From NCBI RefSeq assembly GCF_026745355.1, contig NC_079207.1, positions 34,790,502 to 34,854,501 on the forward strand: DNA of 64,000 nt, given 5' to 3'. Numbering within the stretch: the first letter of the stretch is position 1; each line of letters starts with the position of its first letter. Of this stretch, positions 23,657 through 35,503 are shown piece after piece. The notes under the pieces were generated by a model. That model ran no database searches, had not been told where the DNA came from, and saw nothing but the letters and a program-made list of their open reading frames with translations. This DNA comes from Beta vulgaris subsp. vulgaris (taxonomy: Eukaryota; Streptophyta; Magnoliopsida; Caryophyllales; Amaranthaceae). The translations under genes and the position numbers were made by a program.

Positions 23657-24124
23657 ATATACAGTCATAAAAAGGAACGACCAGGGAAGATATCACAACA
23701 GAAACATTAGGGCCCAACAGATGGATCAATAGAAGAAGAGGAGGAAGCTTTAACTTCCTTAAGATCTTTATTATAAGCAATGAATACCTCCATGGGAACA
23801 ACGAAATGGTAGTTCCTATTTCTATTTTGGGACCAAACTTTAAATTTTTTGAATAGCTTCTCTTACTAATGTATATAGAAAATATACGTGACATGTTGTT
23901 AGATTCACCACGATGTGTACATATATTAACTTTTTATATTTTTTACTAATACGAAATATAAAATATTATAAAAAAATATATTTTAAATACCATAAAATAT
24001 AAACAAGAACTATATTTTGAGACGGAGGCTACTTTTTTGGACAAGCAAGCCAAGGCCACCAAAATAAGGAAGATGGTTTATACTTTATACTGTAGTGACT
24101 GTAGTCTATACGAATGGACAGCGA
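23657..24124. other. Unassigned AT-rich stretch upstream of a small hAT
   Basis: No supported gene. ATTTTGAGACGGAGGCTAC near 24015 resembles one end of a Stowaway-type MITE whose partner was not found. The right end (TGGACAGCGA) includes the first copy of the hAT target duplication. Confidence 0.4.
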
Positions 24125-25064
24125 CAGGCCCGACTATTAGGCTGTGCAAACAGCCCAATAGCACAGGGCCCCCAACTTCTTAGGGCCCCAAATCTGGAAA
24201 ATTAACAGTATAATACATTTATGGCGCTACTACAAATCAACTATAAATACTGGCAGAGTTCGTTCTTGATTTTATTACTCAAAGAATGGAGTTTAAGCAC
24301 GCAGGTTCGACTCATGTCTCCAACATTTCTTACTTATTTTTCCACTATTTCTTTTACTCTTTTTTTTTCCACTATTTCTTTTACTCTGTTTTTTTTTAAT
24401 TCTTTTTGGTATATTCTTGAAGTCTGAGCATGAGTTCCACTCATCTTCTCAACATTTCTTACTTCTCTACTATTTTCTTTACTTTTTTTTTTTCAATTCT
24501 TTATCAGGTTCATATACTTCATCATATTATCACAGAAATCTTCTTTTTTTTGTACTTCCTCCGTTCCAAATTAAATGCAACAATTCCACTTTTCACTATT
24601 CAGTTTGACTAAGACTTGTGATTTATACATAATGAAAAATATAGTCAAGTAGGATCTTGTTAGATTCGTCTCGTGACGTACTTTCATAAAACGTAATTTT
24701 TATAGTTTTTACTTATATGTAATTGTAGATATTTGTGGTTAAAATAATGTCTCCACATGCGTAAAAGTGGATTATTTGTTGCATTTAATTCTAAACGGAT
24801 GAAGTACCTTTTCAAGGTGAGGTAGAAAAGTATTAATGTTATCTTTGTAATTAAGTAGAACATTATTAATAACTTAGTTCTATATTGAGTTGTTATATAT
24901 GATTTTAAATAAGTTTGAGATTTTAATTTTTCAATTTGCAAGAACATAAATATATAATTGTAATATTATAAAAGTTTTTCATCATATAAGTTGCAAAAAA
25001 AATTATACTAAGGGCCTAATCCTAAGATTAGAATAGGGTCTTCAAAATATTTAAGACGGCCCTG
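24125..25064. mobile_element. Non-autonomous hAT, 940 bp
   Basis: Ends CAGGCCCGACT and, inverted, CAGGGCCGTCTT, with an 8-bp target duplication GACAGCGA (24117-24124, 25065-25072). Subterminal GGGCCC-type repeats resemble those of the 3.5 kb hAT at 8450, so that family could have mobilised it. It lies about 220 bp upstream of the DUF1218-type start codon. Confidence 0.9.
24555..24804. mobile_element. Stowaway-type MITE nested in the small hAT, 250 bp
   Basis: Inverted ends CTTCCTCCGTTCCAAATTAA and CTTCATCCGTTTAGAATTAA, continuing to AATGCAAC on both sides, with TA target duplications at 24553-24554 and 24805-24806. This is the classic Tc1/mariner-derived Stowaway layout. Confidence 0.9.
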
Positions 25065-25286
25065 GACAGCGAAACGGGGATTTGAAGGATACCCCACTTC
25101 TCCAGGTTGCCGTCACCATTTCCACTTCATCCTAGAAGTGTAAACTGTAAAGTGTTTCACCAAACTCCAATAATTCCTTTTTTTTTTGTAAATACTTAAA
25201 TCAAATTAAAGCTCTAATTTCTTGAGTCAAAAAAAGTAGCAGCACTAGCAAGAGAAAAAATTATTCCCAAACTTGCTAAACCAAAA

Positions 25287-25538
25287 ATGACAGTTTCAGT
25301 GTCGATTATTGTCATAGTCATCGCACTTCACCTCATTGCTTTCCTCTTCGCTGTCAGCGCTGAACGACGTCGTAGCATTGTAAACTTCCATTTTTTTCTC
25401 CTCTTTTTTCCTATTTTCTATTTTCATTAACTTAATTATGTCATCGTTTTTCTTAGGCTAAAGTTGTTCCCGACCAGTACGACGAGCGTACATTCTGCAA
25501 GTACGATTCCGACGCTTCCAAGTTGTACGGTTTAGCGG
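25287..25538 (+). pseudogene. DUF1218 (MWL-like) membrane protein, 5' part
   Basis: The family holds small four-helix membrane proteins of the secretory pathway, some of which affect wall lignin (MODIFYING WALL LIGNIN). Exon 1 (25287-25379) encodes 31 residues starting MTVSVSIIVIVIALHLIAFL, a signal/first membrane helix followed by SAERRRS. The intron 25380-25456 has GT-AG ends (GTAAAC, CTTAG) and keeps phase 0. Exon 2 begins AKVVPDQYDERTFCKYDSD, with the family's Cys and Y-x-SD pattern, and runs to YGLA, where the Tat element is inserted after base 25538. The open frame up to the insertion is intact, which suggests the gene was functional until then. The upstream 200 bp also follow a hAT insertion. 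Confidence 0.85.
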
Positions 25539-26045
25539 TGTATGGGGCTGACTAAGTTCCATACCGGTTTAATTAGACCTGTGTGGTCTATGCACTTTAT
25601 ACGGAACTGATGACATGGTCATACCGATCCAATCACGGCTAACATTCTACGGGCCTATGGCCAAGGGCTTGGGTGTGATCCAATCCTGCTCACCAGCGCC
25701 TATGGGCCTAAAAGATATACTTTTGATACAAGATAAGAATATATCCTAAGGGAATATTCTCAGGGATATCTCCCGTAAATATCGAGCCCAACCCAGATAT
25801 GGGCTTACTCGGGTCCTTATAAATAATCCCGTTTATCTGAGTCATAAGGTACGTTCACGAATCCCAATACATTCTACTTGAGAGCTACCGGCTTTACCAA
25901 ATACTGACTTAGGCATCGGAGGGGCGTTCCTCGGATCAACCCCCGAGGCTAGTTTACGTGTTATTTCTTGCAGGAACTTAAACCGGTTTAACTGGCTACG
26001 AGGCATACCGATTCATACCCTAAAAACTTGTCCCAATCCGGAACA
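25539..26045 (+). mobile_element. 5' LTR of the Tat element
   Basis: 507 bp from TGTATGGGGCTGAC to AATCCGGAACA. TATAAATA at 25818-25825 is the likely promoter, and the TGACTTAGGCATCGGAGGGG block lies about 90 bp downstream, as in the other Tat LTRs in this window. Confidence 0.93.
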
Positions 26046-26047
26046 AT

Positions 26048-26065
26048 TGGCGCTAGAAGGAGGGG
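26048..26065 (+). promoter_or_regulatory. Primer-binding site (tRNA-Asn type)
   Basis: TGGCGCTAGAAGGAGGGG, 2 bases after the LTR, complementary over 18 bases to a plant tRNA-Asn 3' end as recalled. Confidence 0.82.
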
Positions 26066-26112
26066 CGAACAATACCTTGTAGTCTAAGCCATTTCTTGCA
26101 AACAAAACCCTT

Positions 26113-27654
26113 ATGGATCTTAATCAGCAATTTGGGATGCCGGAAACTGATGAAAACAATGTCCCCATTGAGAAAACTCCCCCAGGATTCTCAACTCCGT
26201 CCTCTGCCGGCCGCAAGGCAAAGCCGGCCACCAACTGAGAAAGGCAGAAAAACCCCTGAGACTCCCCAAGAGGACATCTTTCATACTCTACAGAACATGT
26301 TAACCCCAGAACAGCTCAAGAGTGTTGCTGAGGTATTCCAAGCAATGGCTAGCAGCACCCCACAGACCAGTCCCCCGGCTAAGCGACCTCTGAGTAGAGC
26401 CTACAACCCAGTGAGAAAGCTCCCCTCACTGTGGACGGGCCGCCAGGGAGAGCGAGACTGGCATGATAAGGATCAGGTGGCCAACTCCAAGTAAGGATAC
26501 AGAGGTCCAGCAGCAATCCTCCCAACCAAGTAAGGGAAGTGAATACCGGCGCAGAGCACCGGTATCTTTGCGGAATTCGCCATTTTCCACCGTTATTCTG
26601 CAAGAGCCCATGGAGAAGATAAAAATGCCGACATGTAAGTATGACGGCAAGACTGATCCGGAGGATCACATATCGGCCTATGAAGGACATATGCTGCTGT
26701 ACACCGATACCGACTCAGTATGGTGTAAGGTGTTCGCCTCTACTCTAATTGGACTGGGACAGACATGGTTTAAGAGTATACCACCGGCAACCGTCTTCGA
26801 CTTTCACCAACTCACATCCATGTTTGTAACGCACTTGGTAAGTAATAAACGCCGCGAGAAGACAACCGGCGAGCTGATGTCCATCAAGCACGGTGAGAAA
26901 GAAAGTTTGAGGGGCTATGTAGGGAGTTTCAACGCTGAAGCCGTCACTAGCCCTACTCTGCAGCAAGAGGTAGCGGTCCTAGCCCTCATGACGGGGTTGA
27001 GAGAAGGGACCCCCTTTCGAAGTTACCTAGGCCGAAAGAAAATGACGTGCCTAATTGAGGTCTTAGGAAAGGCGAATGACTTCATTAGAGGAGAGGAATT
27101 CGACAAAGCGGCTAATGCTAAAAAGCCGACAGCAGTAGAGAAGGATATGGAAAAAGGATAAAGAAAAGGAGCGTCGGGACGGCAAGTACCGGAAGGATCG
27201 ACAGTCCGACACCTCTGGCAGGAGAGAGGAGAACAACTTTGTGAAAAAAGGATTTGAGGGCCGACCGGACAAATATCATAACTATACCCCACTAACGATA
27301 TCCCGAGCTCGGATATTTGAGTTGCACAGTAAAGACGATAAGTGGCAAAGGCCCAGGAAGATGTATTACAAGGGCAGAGATAAGTCTAAATGGTGCGAAT
27401 TCCACGACGATTACGGCCACAAAACGGACGACTGCAAAGACCTTAAGGACGGGATCGAAGACCTCATCAGGAGAGGTTAATTTACCCAGTACCAAGCAAA
27501 GGTCGATCGCAAATCTCCCCCTAGGGAAGACAAGAACAGCAGCAGGAGGCCGGTAAAAGACAGGATCACTGAGATCTATGTCATAAGTGGAGGACCAACA
27601 AGGGGTGGTAGCATCCACGGAGCTAAAGCTAGTCTGAAGGAAGTTCGACACCAG
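26113..27654 (+). pseudogene. gag: Tat gag (broken)
   Basis: Structural precursor of the virus-like particle. The start is Met 26113 (MDLNQQFGMPETDEN), matching the minus-strand relative at 6671. A one-base shift near 26210 leads to a stop, and the homologous frame resumes as TEKGRKTPETPQEDIF. A second shift near 26490 leads into the capsid core (26463-27161) with KMPTCKYDGKTDPEDHISAY, GLGQTWFKSIPP and FRSYLGRKKM. A third shift follows near 27160. The zinc knuckle WCEFHDDYGHKTDDC lies at about 27390-27435, and a stop replaces a Tyr codon after LIRRG (27478-27480). The gag-to-pol boundary is approximate because this lineage makes one polyprotein. Confidence 0.88.
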
Positions 27655-30600
27655 GTGAACTATAACAATACCAGAAAATGGCCGACACCTCCACCAATGC
27701 CGTCTGTGGCTTTTACCTCAGAAGACGCCAAAGGGATCGTATATCCCCATGACGATCCTTTGGTAGTATCTCTGCAGAAATCAACTGCAATGGTTCATCG
27801 CATGCTGGTAAATGGGGGAAGCTCTACTAACATCCTCTACAACGAAACATTCGAGAAAATGGGCTTCGATAAGGCATGCCTGAAACCGGTATCGTACCCG
27901 ATCATCGGTTTCACATGGGCATTTGTCGTCCCAGAGGGAACCGTAAAGTTGGTCGTAAAGTTGGGAGAGGGGTCTCACTCCAGGGACCTCATGGTGGAAT
28001 TTCTCGTCGTTGACGTCCCGGAGGCGTACAACGCCATTATCGGCAGACCACTGATCCATGATGCTCTGGCTGTGGTTTCCACCTACCACCTTACCATGGT
28101 TTACACCTCCAATGACGGTAACCCCGAGAAGCTCGGGGGAAATCAGGAATCGGCGAGGGCTTGTTATCTAACCGCACTCAAACACTCCGATCACAAACGA
28201 CCCGCGAAAACACCTCCATCAGAGAGAAAAAGAAGAAGGCTGGAGAACAAAGCCAAGAAGGATCTCTCCATGATACACTTCGATGGAAGGCCAGCAGATC
28301 AGCCGAGACCTAGCCCAGAAGGAGAAACAGAAGAAGTCAGTTTAGAGATGGACAGGCCGAAAAGAACGGTCAAAATTGGAGCAGATTTGGTTGAGGAAGT
28401 CAAAATCAACTTGATAATGCTGCTAAGAGGGCATGCAGACATCTTCGCATTCTCAGCAGACAAGATGCCGGGCATTGATCCGAACTTCATGGTGCACCGG
28501 CTCAATGTTAATGAAGATGTCAGGCCAGTTAAGCAAAAGAAGAGAAACTTTAGCGTCGAGAAAAACGCAGCCATAAAAGAGGAAGTAGACAAGCTGCTGG
28601 CGGCAGACTTTATAGAGCCCTGTGACTACCTTGAGTGGTTGGCAAATGTGGTCATGGTGAAAAAAGCCAATGGGTCCTGGCGGATGTGTGTGGATTTTAC
28701 CGACCTCAACAAAGCCTGCCCAAAGGACTGTTATCCTTTACCCAGAATTGATCAGCTGGTGGATTCTACTAGCTGCCATGCCTTACTAAGCTTCATGGAT
28801 GCCTTCTCCGGCTACCACCAAATTAGCCTGCTAAAGTCCGACAGAAACAAGGCACCTTTCATCACAGATGCAGGGGTCTATGCCTACAAAGCCATGCCTT
28901 TCGGGCTTAAGAACGCCGGTGCCACTTACCAGAAGTTGGTGGACAAAATCTTCGAGCATCAGAAAGGCCGGAATGTGGAAGTGTACGTGGACGATAGCAT
29001 CGTCAAAAGTATAACTGAAGAGAAGCATGTGATGGACCTTGAGGAAACCTTTGCAACACTCCGGCAACACCAAATGAAGCTGAATCCAAAGAAGTGTGTA
29101 TTCGGAGTAAGATCCGGCAAGTTCCTAGGCTTCATGGTGAGTGAAAGGGGCATAGATGCTAAACCGGACAAGATCAAGGCCATCAATGACCTCCCGGAGC
29201 CAAAGAGCATCCGGGATATCCAGAAGCTAACGGGAAGAATGACAGCTCTCACCAGTTTCGTCTCCAAATCAGCCTATAAGGCCCTGCCGTTCTTCAAAGT
29301 CCTCAGGGGAAATAAGAAGTTTGAGTGGGGGGGAAGAACAGAGACGAACCTTCGAAGCGATAAAAGAGCATTTCATGAAGCTGCCGACCATAACCCGACT
29401 AGAGTTAGGGGAGAAGCTGCAACTCTATATCTCGGTATCCCAAAAAACGGTAGCAGTAGTACTATTGGTAAACAGGCAAGGGCAGAAGAGTCCCATTTAA
29501 TTCATAAGCCATGTATTAGCAGGCGCAGAGCAAAGGTACGAGCTACTGGAAAAAATGGCGGATGTCGTCCTCATCGCGGCAAGAAAGCTGAGACCGTATT
29601 TCGACTCTCATACCGTTCAAGTGCTCACCAACCAACCTATGGAAAAAGCTCTCCACAAGCTACACACAACCGGCAGGCTCCTAAACTGGGAAATAGAGCT
29701 CTCGGAATTTGACATAGAATACCGGCCTCGTACAGCTATCAAGGCCCAAGCACTGACCGACTTCATTGTCGAGACCACCTACGAGGAGACGGCAGAATCT
29801 GCCGGCACATGGAAGATAGAAGTAGACGGTTCGGCGGCTCAAAGTGAAGCAGGAGCCGGAGTAGTCATAACATCCCCGGAAGGGGATACTTTTGAACATG
29901 CTATCCATTTTGGCTTCAAGGCCTCTAATAACAAAGTCGAATACGAAGCAGCCCTAGCCGGACTAAGTCTAAGCATTGCGGCCGGCGCCAAAAAAGTCCT
30001 AATGATCACGGACTCGCAGCTTATTTCAAGCCAGATAGAAGAAACGTACGAGGCCAAGGAGCCAGTAATGCAAAAATATCTCAACCGGGTCAAAAACATG
30101 GCGGCAGAGCTACAGAGCTTCGAGGTCAAGCTGGTTCCAAGGGCGGAGAACATGGAGCCAGACGCCTTGTCAAAACTGGCAAGCTCCAGTATCAACGACC
30201 AAAAGAGGAGCGTCATGGTGGAAACGTTGAAGGAGCGAAGTGTGGACACCACCACAACAACCGTCAATACTATAACCTCAGGACCAGAATGGTATGACAG
30301 TATAAGGGCATATAAGCTAACGGGCGAGCTCCCGGAAGAAAAGATGGCGGCCCGAAGTTGAAAAGAGACTCGGCATGGTACTGCATCTTCCAAGGCCAGT
30401 TACACAAGAAGGGATTGTCACTACCCCTACTAAGGTGTGTCACGGCCTATGAGGCCACTAAGGTGATGGAAGAAATCCATGAAGGGATATGTGGGAACCA
30501 TATCGGTGGAAAGGCGTTAGCGCTCAAAGCATTAAGAGGGGGTTTCTACTGGCCTACTATGCTGATAGATGCCCAGGCCTACGTGAAAAAGTGCGACAAA

Positions 30601-31476
30601 TGTTAAAGGTTCGCATCGGTGATTAACCAACCGGCTAATGACCTGCAGCCAATCCTGAACCCAATCCATTTCGCGCAATGGGGGATGGATATTATAGGAC
30701 CCTTTACACCGGCATCTGGGGGAAGGAAGTTCCTAATTGTGGGTATTGATTACTTCACAAAATCGATTGAAGCTGAGCCAACCGCCAAGATAACGGCAAA
30801 TCAGGTAAAGAAGTTCATATGGCAGAACGTTATCACCCGGTTTGGAATTCCAATAGGAATTGTCATGGATCACGGTGTCCAGTTCAATTGCAGCCCCATA
30901 CGAGACTTTTTGCGACCTTATAGCATAAAGTTTGCCTACTCATCAGTTTGTCATCCTCAAAGTAACGGACAGGCAGAAGCCGCTAATAAACAGATCCTCA
31001 ACTCCCTTAAAAAGAGGTTAGACGACTTGAAAGGGGCATGGGTAGACATGGTGCCGGTTGTATGATGGTCTAATAGGACAACTGAAAAGGAAGCTACCGG
31101 AGAAACACCATTCAGGCTAGTCTTTGGGGCAGAAGCATTTTTACCGGTGGAGGTAGGCTTACCGAATTGGCGAATCCTGAACTATGATCCGGAGCTAAAC
31201 GAGCGATTGCATAAGGAGGACATGGACCTACTGCCAGAGGTTAGGCTGGCAGCCGAACTCAAATCGGCCGCATACAAAGACCGCATAAGCAAGGCCTATA
31301 ACAATCGGGTGAGAAGTCGGACTATCTCCAAAGGAGACTTCGTCCTCAGACGAACAGCAGCAACCGGAAAGGCACACGTAGACGGAAAGCTCACGGCTAA
31401 CTGGGAAGGACTCTACTTGGTCATAGGGGAAATAGTGACAGGGTCCTACCGGCTCGAGGACAGGGCAAGTTGCTGA
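27655..31476 (+). pseudogene. pol: Tat pol: protease, RT, RNase H, second RNase H, integrase
   Basis: The domain order is protease, RT, RNase H, archaeal-type RNase H, integrase. The protease motif reads VNGGSSTNIL: the catalytic Asp is replaced by Asn (27811-27813), although the relative at 4972 keeps Asp. The RT is intact over its core, with SFMDAFSGYHQISL and YVDD at 28984-28995. A run of seven G near 29328 shifts the frame inside RNase H. The second RNase H (29810-30200) has WKIEVDGS, NNKVEYEAALAG, MITDSQLISSQ and ENMEPDALSKL. A break at 30360 precedes integrase, which has the His/Cys zinc-binding region ending KKCDKC followed by a stop (30603-30605), and catalytic positions Asp 30688, Asp 30868 and Glu 30976. 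The usual Asn after the second Asp is His. A C-terminal GDFVLRR region ends at 31476. Confidence 0.9.
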
Positions 31477-31519
31477 AGAACAGTTGGAATACTAGTGTCC
31501 TTAAAAGATACTACGTTAG

Positions 31520-31640
31520 TTAATAAATAGGCATTGTTGCCCGTAGGAGTTAATAAATAGGCATTGTTGCCAGTAGGAGGTAATAAATAGGCATTGTTTC
31601 CAGTAGGAGTTAATAAGTAGGCATTATTACCAGTAGGATT
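31520..31640 (+). repeat. 30-bp tandem array (4 units)
   Basis: Units start at 31520, 31550, 31580 and 31610, each TTAATAAATAGGCATTGTTG followed by CCAGTAGGAG with a few changes. It lies just after the integrase stop, in the 3' noncoding part of the Tat element. Confidence 0.92.
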
Positions 31641-31739
31641 TAACAACTTGTTATAGGCAATAATACCGGCGCAGCCGGGAAGAGCCGTTTTATTATAATA
31701 AGATGAGCATCTTCCACATGCAAAGTCTCCATGCTACCC

Positions 31740-32110
31740 GAACCTACCGGTCAATGACCTTCGCGGATCTGCCGGTTGAAATAAATTATCTTTCATGATT
31801 AATCAGTCAATGACCTTAGTGGATCTGCTGAATTAGTCAGAATGCCAAACCGGTCAATGACCTTCGTGGATCTGCCGGTTAAAATAGATTATCGTTCATG
31901 ATTAATCAGTTAATGACCTTAGTGGATCTGCTGAATTAGTCGGAATGCCAAACCGGTCAATGACCTTCGTGGATCTGCCGGTTAAAATTATAAAGCATTA
32001 TCACTCAGTCAATGACCTTAGTGGATATGCTGAGTAGATTAAAGTGCGAAACCGGTCAATGACCTTCGTGGATCTGCCAGATAGAGTTAATTACACAATA
32101 TAAAATTATC
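31740..32110 (+). repeat. ~103-bp tandem array (4 units)
   Basis: AACCGGTCAATGACCTTCGT recurs with small changes at about 31745, 31848, 31951 and 32050 (periods 103, 103, 99). Each unit has two diverged halves, because GTCAATGACCTTAGTGG also occurs midway. Part of the Tat 3' region. Confidence 0.88.
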
Positions 32111-32422
32111 TTGTTATAATTAATGAGATAACGGTCACTGACCCGCGAGGAATTAGCGGCATAATTGATTAAGCAATTAAAACGTAATAAGAACGACATC
32201 ATAGTTGGTAAAAAGATACTTCATTAATCAAAGAAAACATTACAGCCCTAAAGCAGCTGGCCACATAAGGCCAACCGCCAAATAATATCGGTCACAGACG
32301 ACCAGTCTAACAGAACAGTAAAGATAATTTGGCTACCCTAAGGAAAAGACGTTATGATCGCAAAAAGCACACAACCCACAAAGTGGCCCAGTACAAGAAG
32401 GGTAAGGAAGGAAGCTGAAACT

Positions 32423-35267
32423 CTATTTAATATGCTCTTCTTCCTCGGAGCCGTCAACCACTACCACTTGCTCTTCTAGTTTATTGTCACCGGTAGCAGG
32501 GTTGGCAATTTCAGCAGCAGCATTGACGGTCTCCTGGTCCTCTTTGAACTCAGCCCTGGGATCCACGTTGGCGATGTCAGCCTCGGTGACACCATGGTCC
32601 AAGACTTCGCCCTCAATCGGTAGCTCATAGACACGCTGACCATAGGCGTCTTCAACTTTGGACCAGTCAAGGTCTGGTAAGGTGTGCCTGACGCACCTCA
32701 TAGCCGCAGACCAACCGCCATTATACCGGTTGAGCAAACTCGTCACAAAGTCCATACCTTTCTGGTACTCCATAACGGCCTCGCGCTCCAGTTTCTTCGC
32801 CTCCGCGATCTGATCCCACAGTAGCCGGATCTCCTCATCCTTGTTGAACAAAACGAAGGAATGACCCTCCACAACCTTAGTAAGGGTGGCATCAGCCTTG
32901 CTCTCGGCTGCAAGGGCATCATTCATCTCGGTCTTGGCCGCAAGAAGTTCTTGCTCTTTAACGACCATCCGACACTTCAGCTCCTTGTGGTCCTTCACTT
33001 CATTGAAGCATGAAGTTTGGAAGTACCGATAAAATCACAAAGCACTTTACCGGACTTGGCAAACTGTAGGTAGCAAAACAATAGAGAGGTCAATACCAGA
33101 AAAAGACCGGTAGTGTACTTAAAAGAAATAAGAAAGGCAAAAGCTAAAAGCTTACCAAGGCCAAGTTATGCGCGTGCGTCGCGGCATGCGTATAAACCTC
33201 GTCCACCGGTATATCGTATTTAAGCTGCATAACTTTTAAAATATGATATCCCAGATTCCCGCCCTCCAATGGACGGTCTAGGAGCAGCGATTCGTCGTCC
33301 AAAACATTGAGCTTCGGATCGAACTTCTCATCGTCCTTTGCCGGAGAGCGAGACCAACGTTTCTTCAAAATGTCCGGCATCTCAATCCGGTTTCGCTCCT
33401 GAAAGCCCACCTTCCTAAGCTTGGTAAAAGGCTCCAACCCTGGCACCATTTCCGGTAGGTCAGTTGCTTGTAAATCTTCGGCCGCAACGAGGAGCTACCA
33501 ACCTCGGCAACTCGGCCGGTAATTAGGTTGGCGGAAGCAGAGGCCGCGATGTTGGTGGTGGCCTTAGGAGCCGCCTTCTTCGTTGGTGGTTGTTCCTTTG
33601 TCGGCTCAGATTTCCTCTTCTGAGAGGAAATCCCAGCCTGACGCTGCACCAGGGGCATCGAATCCCTGATGTCCTCTTCAGAACTAGAATTCCGGCCAGC
33701 TCCACGGCCTCCTCGGTCTCCTCGGCCACCAGCTGATACCTAGATGGGAATAAATCGGCGAGCAAGCTTGGGAGGCATATTGCTTAGTGGCTGGTATTTG
33801 CGATCGACGTGAAGAGCTTCGCGGATTAGAAAATCCCGGCCTGAAGACAGGAAAAACAAAGAAGGATATCACAGTTAGTATGGTTCCAAGAAAATAATAA
33901 AAGCAATCAGAGCAGGCGCATATACACACCATAGGGGTCAGACTGGCAAAAGCCTAAGGCCGACAAGGCTGGGTTGGTAAAAATGTAATTGGCATGAGGA
34001 AGCCAATACTTGGGAACTGCTATCCTTTTCGCGCCTCTTAAGGCCGGAATAGAGTCAGAAGCAAAGCAATTATACGCCTCTCTTACCCGGTGAGTCAAAC
34101 CCCTGTCCCGAATGTGTTCCATCCGGGAGCGGGGCGTAGTCCATTGGCGCCTCAGTGGAAAGTCGTCGGGTACGTGCACCAAGAAAAATCAGCCTCTCCA
34201 AAGCTTGAGAGAACTCGGTTTAGGGTATACTGTCAACTTGCCAGCCTTTGTATACAAAGACATCCAGCCACTGCGGCCCTCAAGTTCATCATCCCGGGAT
34301 CTTTTCTTTTTCTCGGCCCCTTTTCCCTTTGCGGAGCCATCTTCTTTAATCCAGTGCAATTTGCGGAAGAGGTTTAATGTTTCCGGAAACCCTTATAGCG
34401 AACCACCCAGGCATAGACCATCAAGTTCCGCCATCCAAGGGGGGTCAGTTGGGACAGACATATGTTCCAGGCTTTGAAAATCTTAACGAAAAAAGGGTCC
34501 AAGGGGAATCGCATCCCGAAATCAAGCATATGGGCGTAAATGGCTACGTGACTGGCAGGGCAATCAGTCACGCGGCTCCCTTCGACCGGGAGTACTAGCC
34601 GGTACCCCTCAGGAAATGCAAAGTATTATGGCCCTTTTATAAGAAATTTACTCTTCCGACAGGTATTGGCCCAACCACTATCTAACTGAATGCCAGTGGC
34701 ACTGCCGGCATCGCTAGGTGGCATGTATAAGTCAGCTAGGCCCTCTTCGTCAGATTCCTCGGGATTAATCTCCTCAGTATCCTCCCGGTCAGAATCCTTC
34801 GCAGCCTCAAGCGTGGTCGACTCCTCATCAGACTCGTCCATGGAGCAAACCACACTGTCTACATGTTCTGAATGCACAGGGGAGATCGGCACCTCTTTAG
34901 GTCCCGGCCTACCAGAGGTCTCCCCAATCTCGAAAGTTGATCTATTAACAGGGGGCTTGCCGGAAGGAAACAATTCAGGGGAATGTTCAACTAAACCTCT
35001 CATGGTCCCATACTGTCCTAGAGCCTCAGCTTGCCCTAATACCATCCCTAAGGGTGAGGCACGAATTGCCGGTTCATTGTCTTGCCTACCGGAAGTACTA
35101 TAGTCATCTTGGCTATTGGTCCTAAGTTCCAAGGCAGGGTTAATTATTGGTGAGTCATTAACCTCTACAGACTTGATGGTACTATTAGAATTTACATCAC
35201 TTTCCGTCATGACGGAAGGAGTCCTAGAGATATTTTTCGAATCGGAATTTTCGGAATCGGAATACAT
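32423..35267 (-). pseudogene. Antisense gene of the Tat element (Transposase_28-like, coiled coil)
   Basis: A gene opposite in direction to gag-pol, between integrase and the 3' LTR. From Met 35267-35265 (MYSDSENSDSKN) it encodes an acidic Ser/Glu-rich N-terminus. After one in-frame TAA (34628-34626) follows a region with PEGYRLVLPVEG, FGMRFPLDPFFVKIF and QLTPLGWRNLMVY, the pattern of the 'putative gypsy type transposon' domain (Transposase_28). A one-base shift leads to basic segments (KGKGAEKKKR), then further pieces at 34182, 33765 and 33449 with a KKAAPK-type basic patch. A candidate intron starts GTAAGC near 33156 and could end CTACCTACAG near 33051. The last exon (32998-32423) is a charged coiled-coil-like segment ending GSEEEEHIK. 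Antisense frames in this position are known for Tat elements; their role is unknown. Confidence 0.75.
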
Positions 35268-35495
35268 TATAAATAAGACGGTATGAAAGATGTGGAAAAG
35301 TTTCAATGAAATACCTGGAAGTATGGATGTAAGGAGTAAATGCACTAGAATCAACGATTAGGGTGAGGCCGGAAGAAGAAATCGAGCAAAACCGTCAAGA
35401 GCACAGAAGGGCAGTGTAGAGAGAGAAAGACCGTTATGAATATAAATCGCAAGTGAGAGAATGTGGGAAATGAGGAGCGAAGGGCGCACAAAGAG

Positions 35496-35503
35496 TATTT
35501 ATA
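35496..35503 (-). promoter_or_regulatory. TATA box of the antisense gene (candidate)
   Basis: Reads TATAAATA on the minus strand, about 230 bp upstream of the antisense start at 35267 and outside the 3' LTR. A transcript starting ~30 bp downstream would have a ~200-base leader. Confidence 0.5.

Noticed and set aside
26379..26690. Minus-strand frames opposite Tat gag
   Set aside because: Shadow frames of gag; the true antisense gene of this element lies at 32423-35267.
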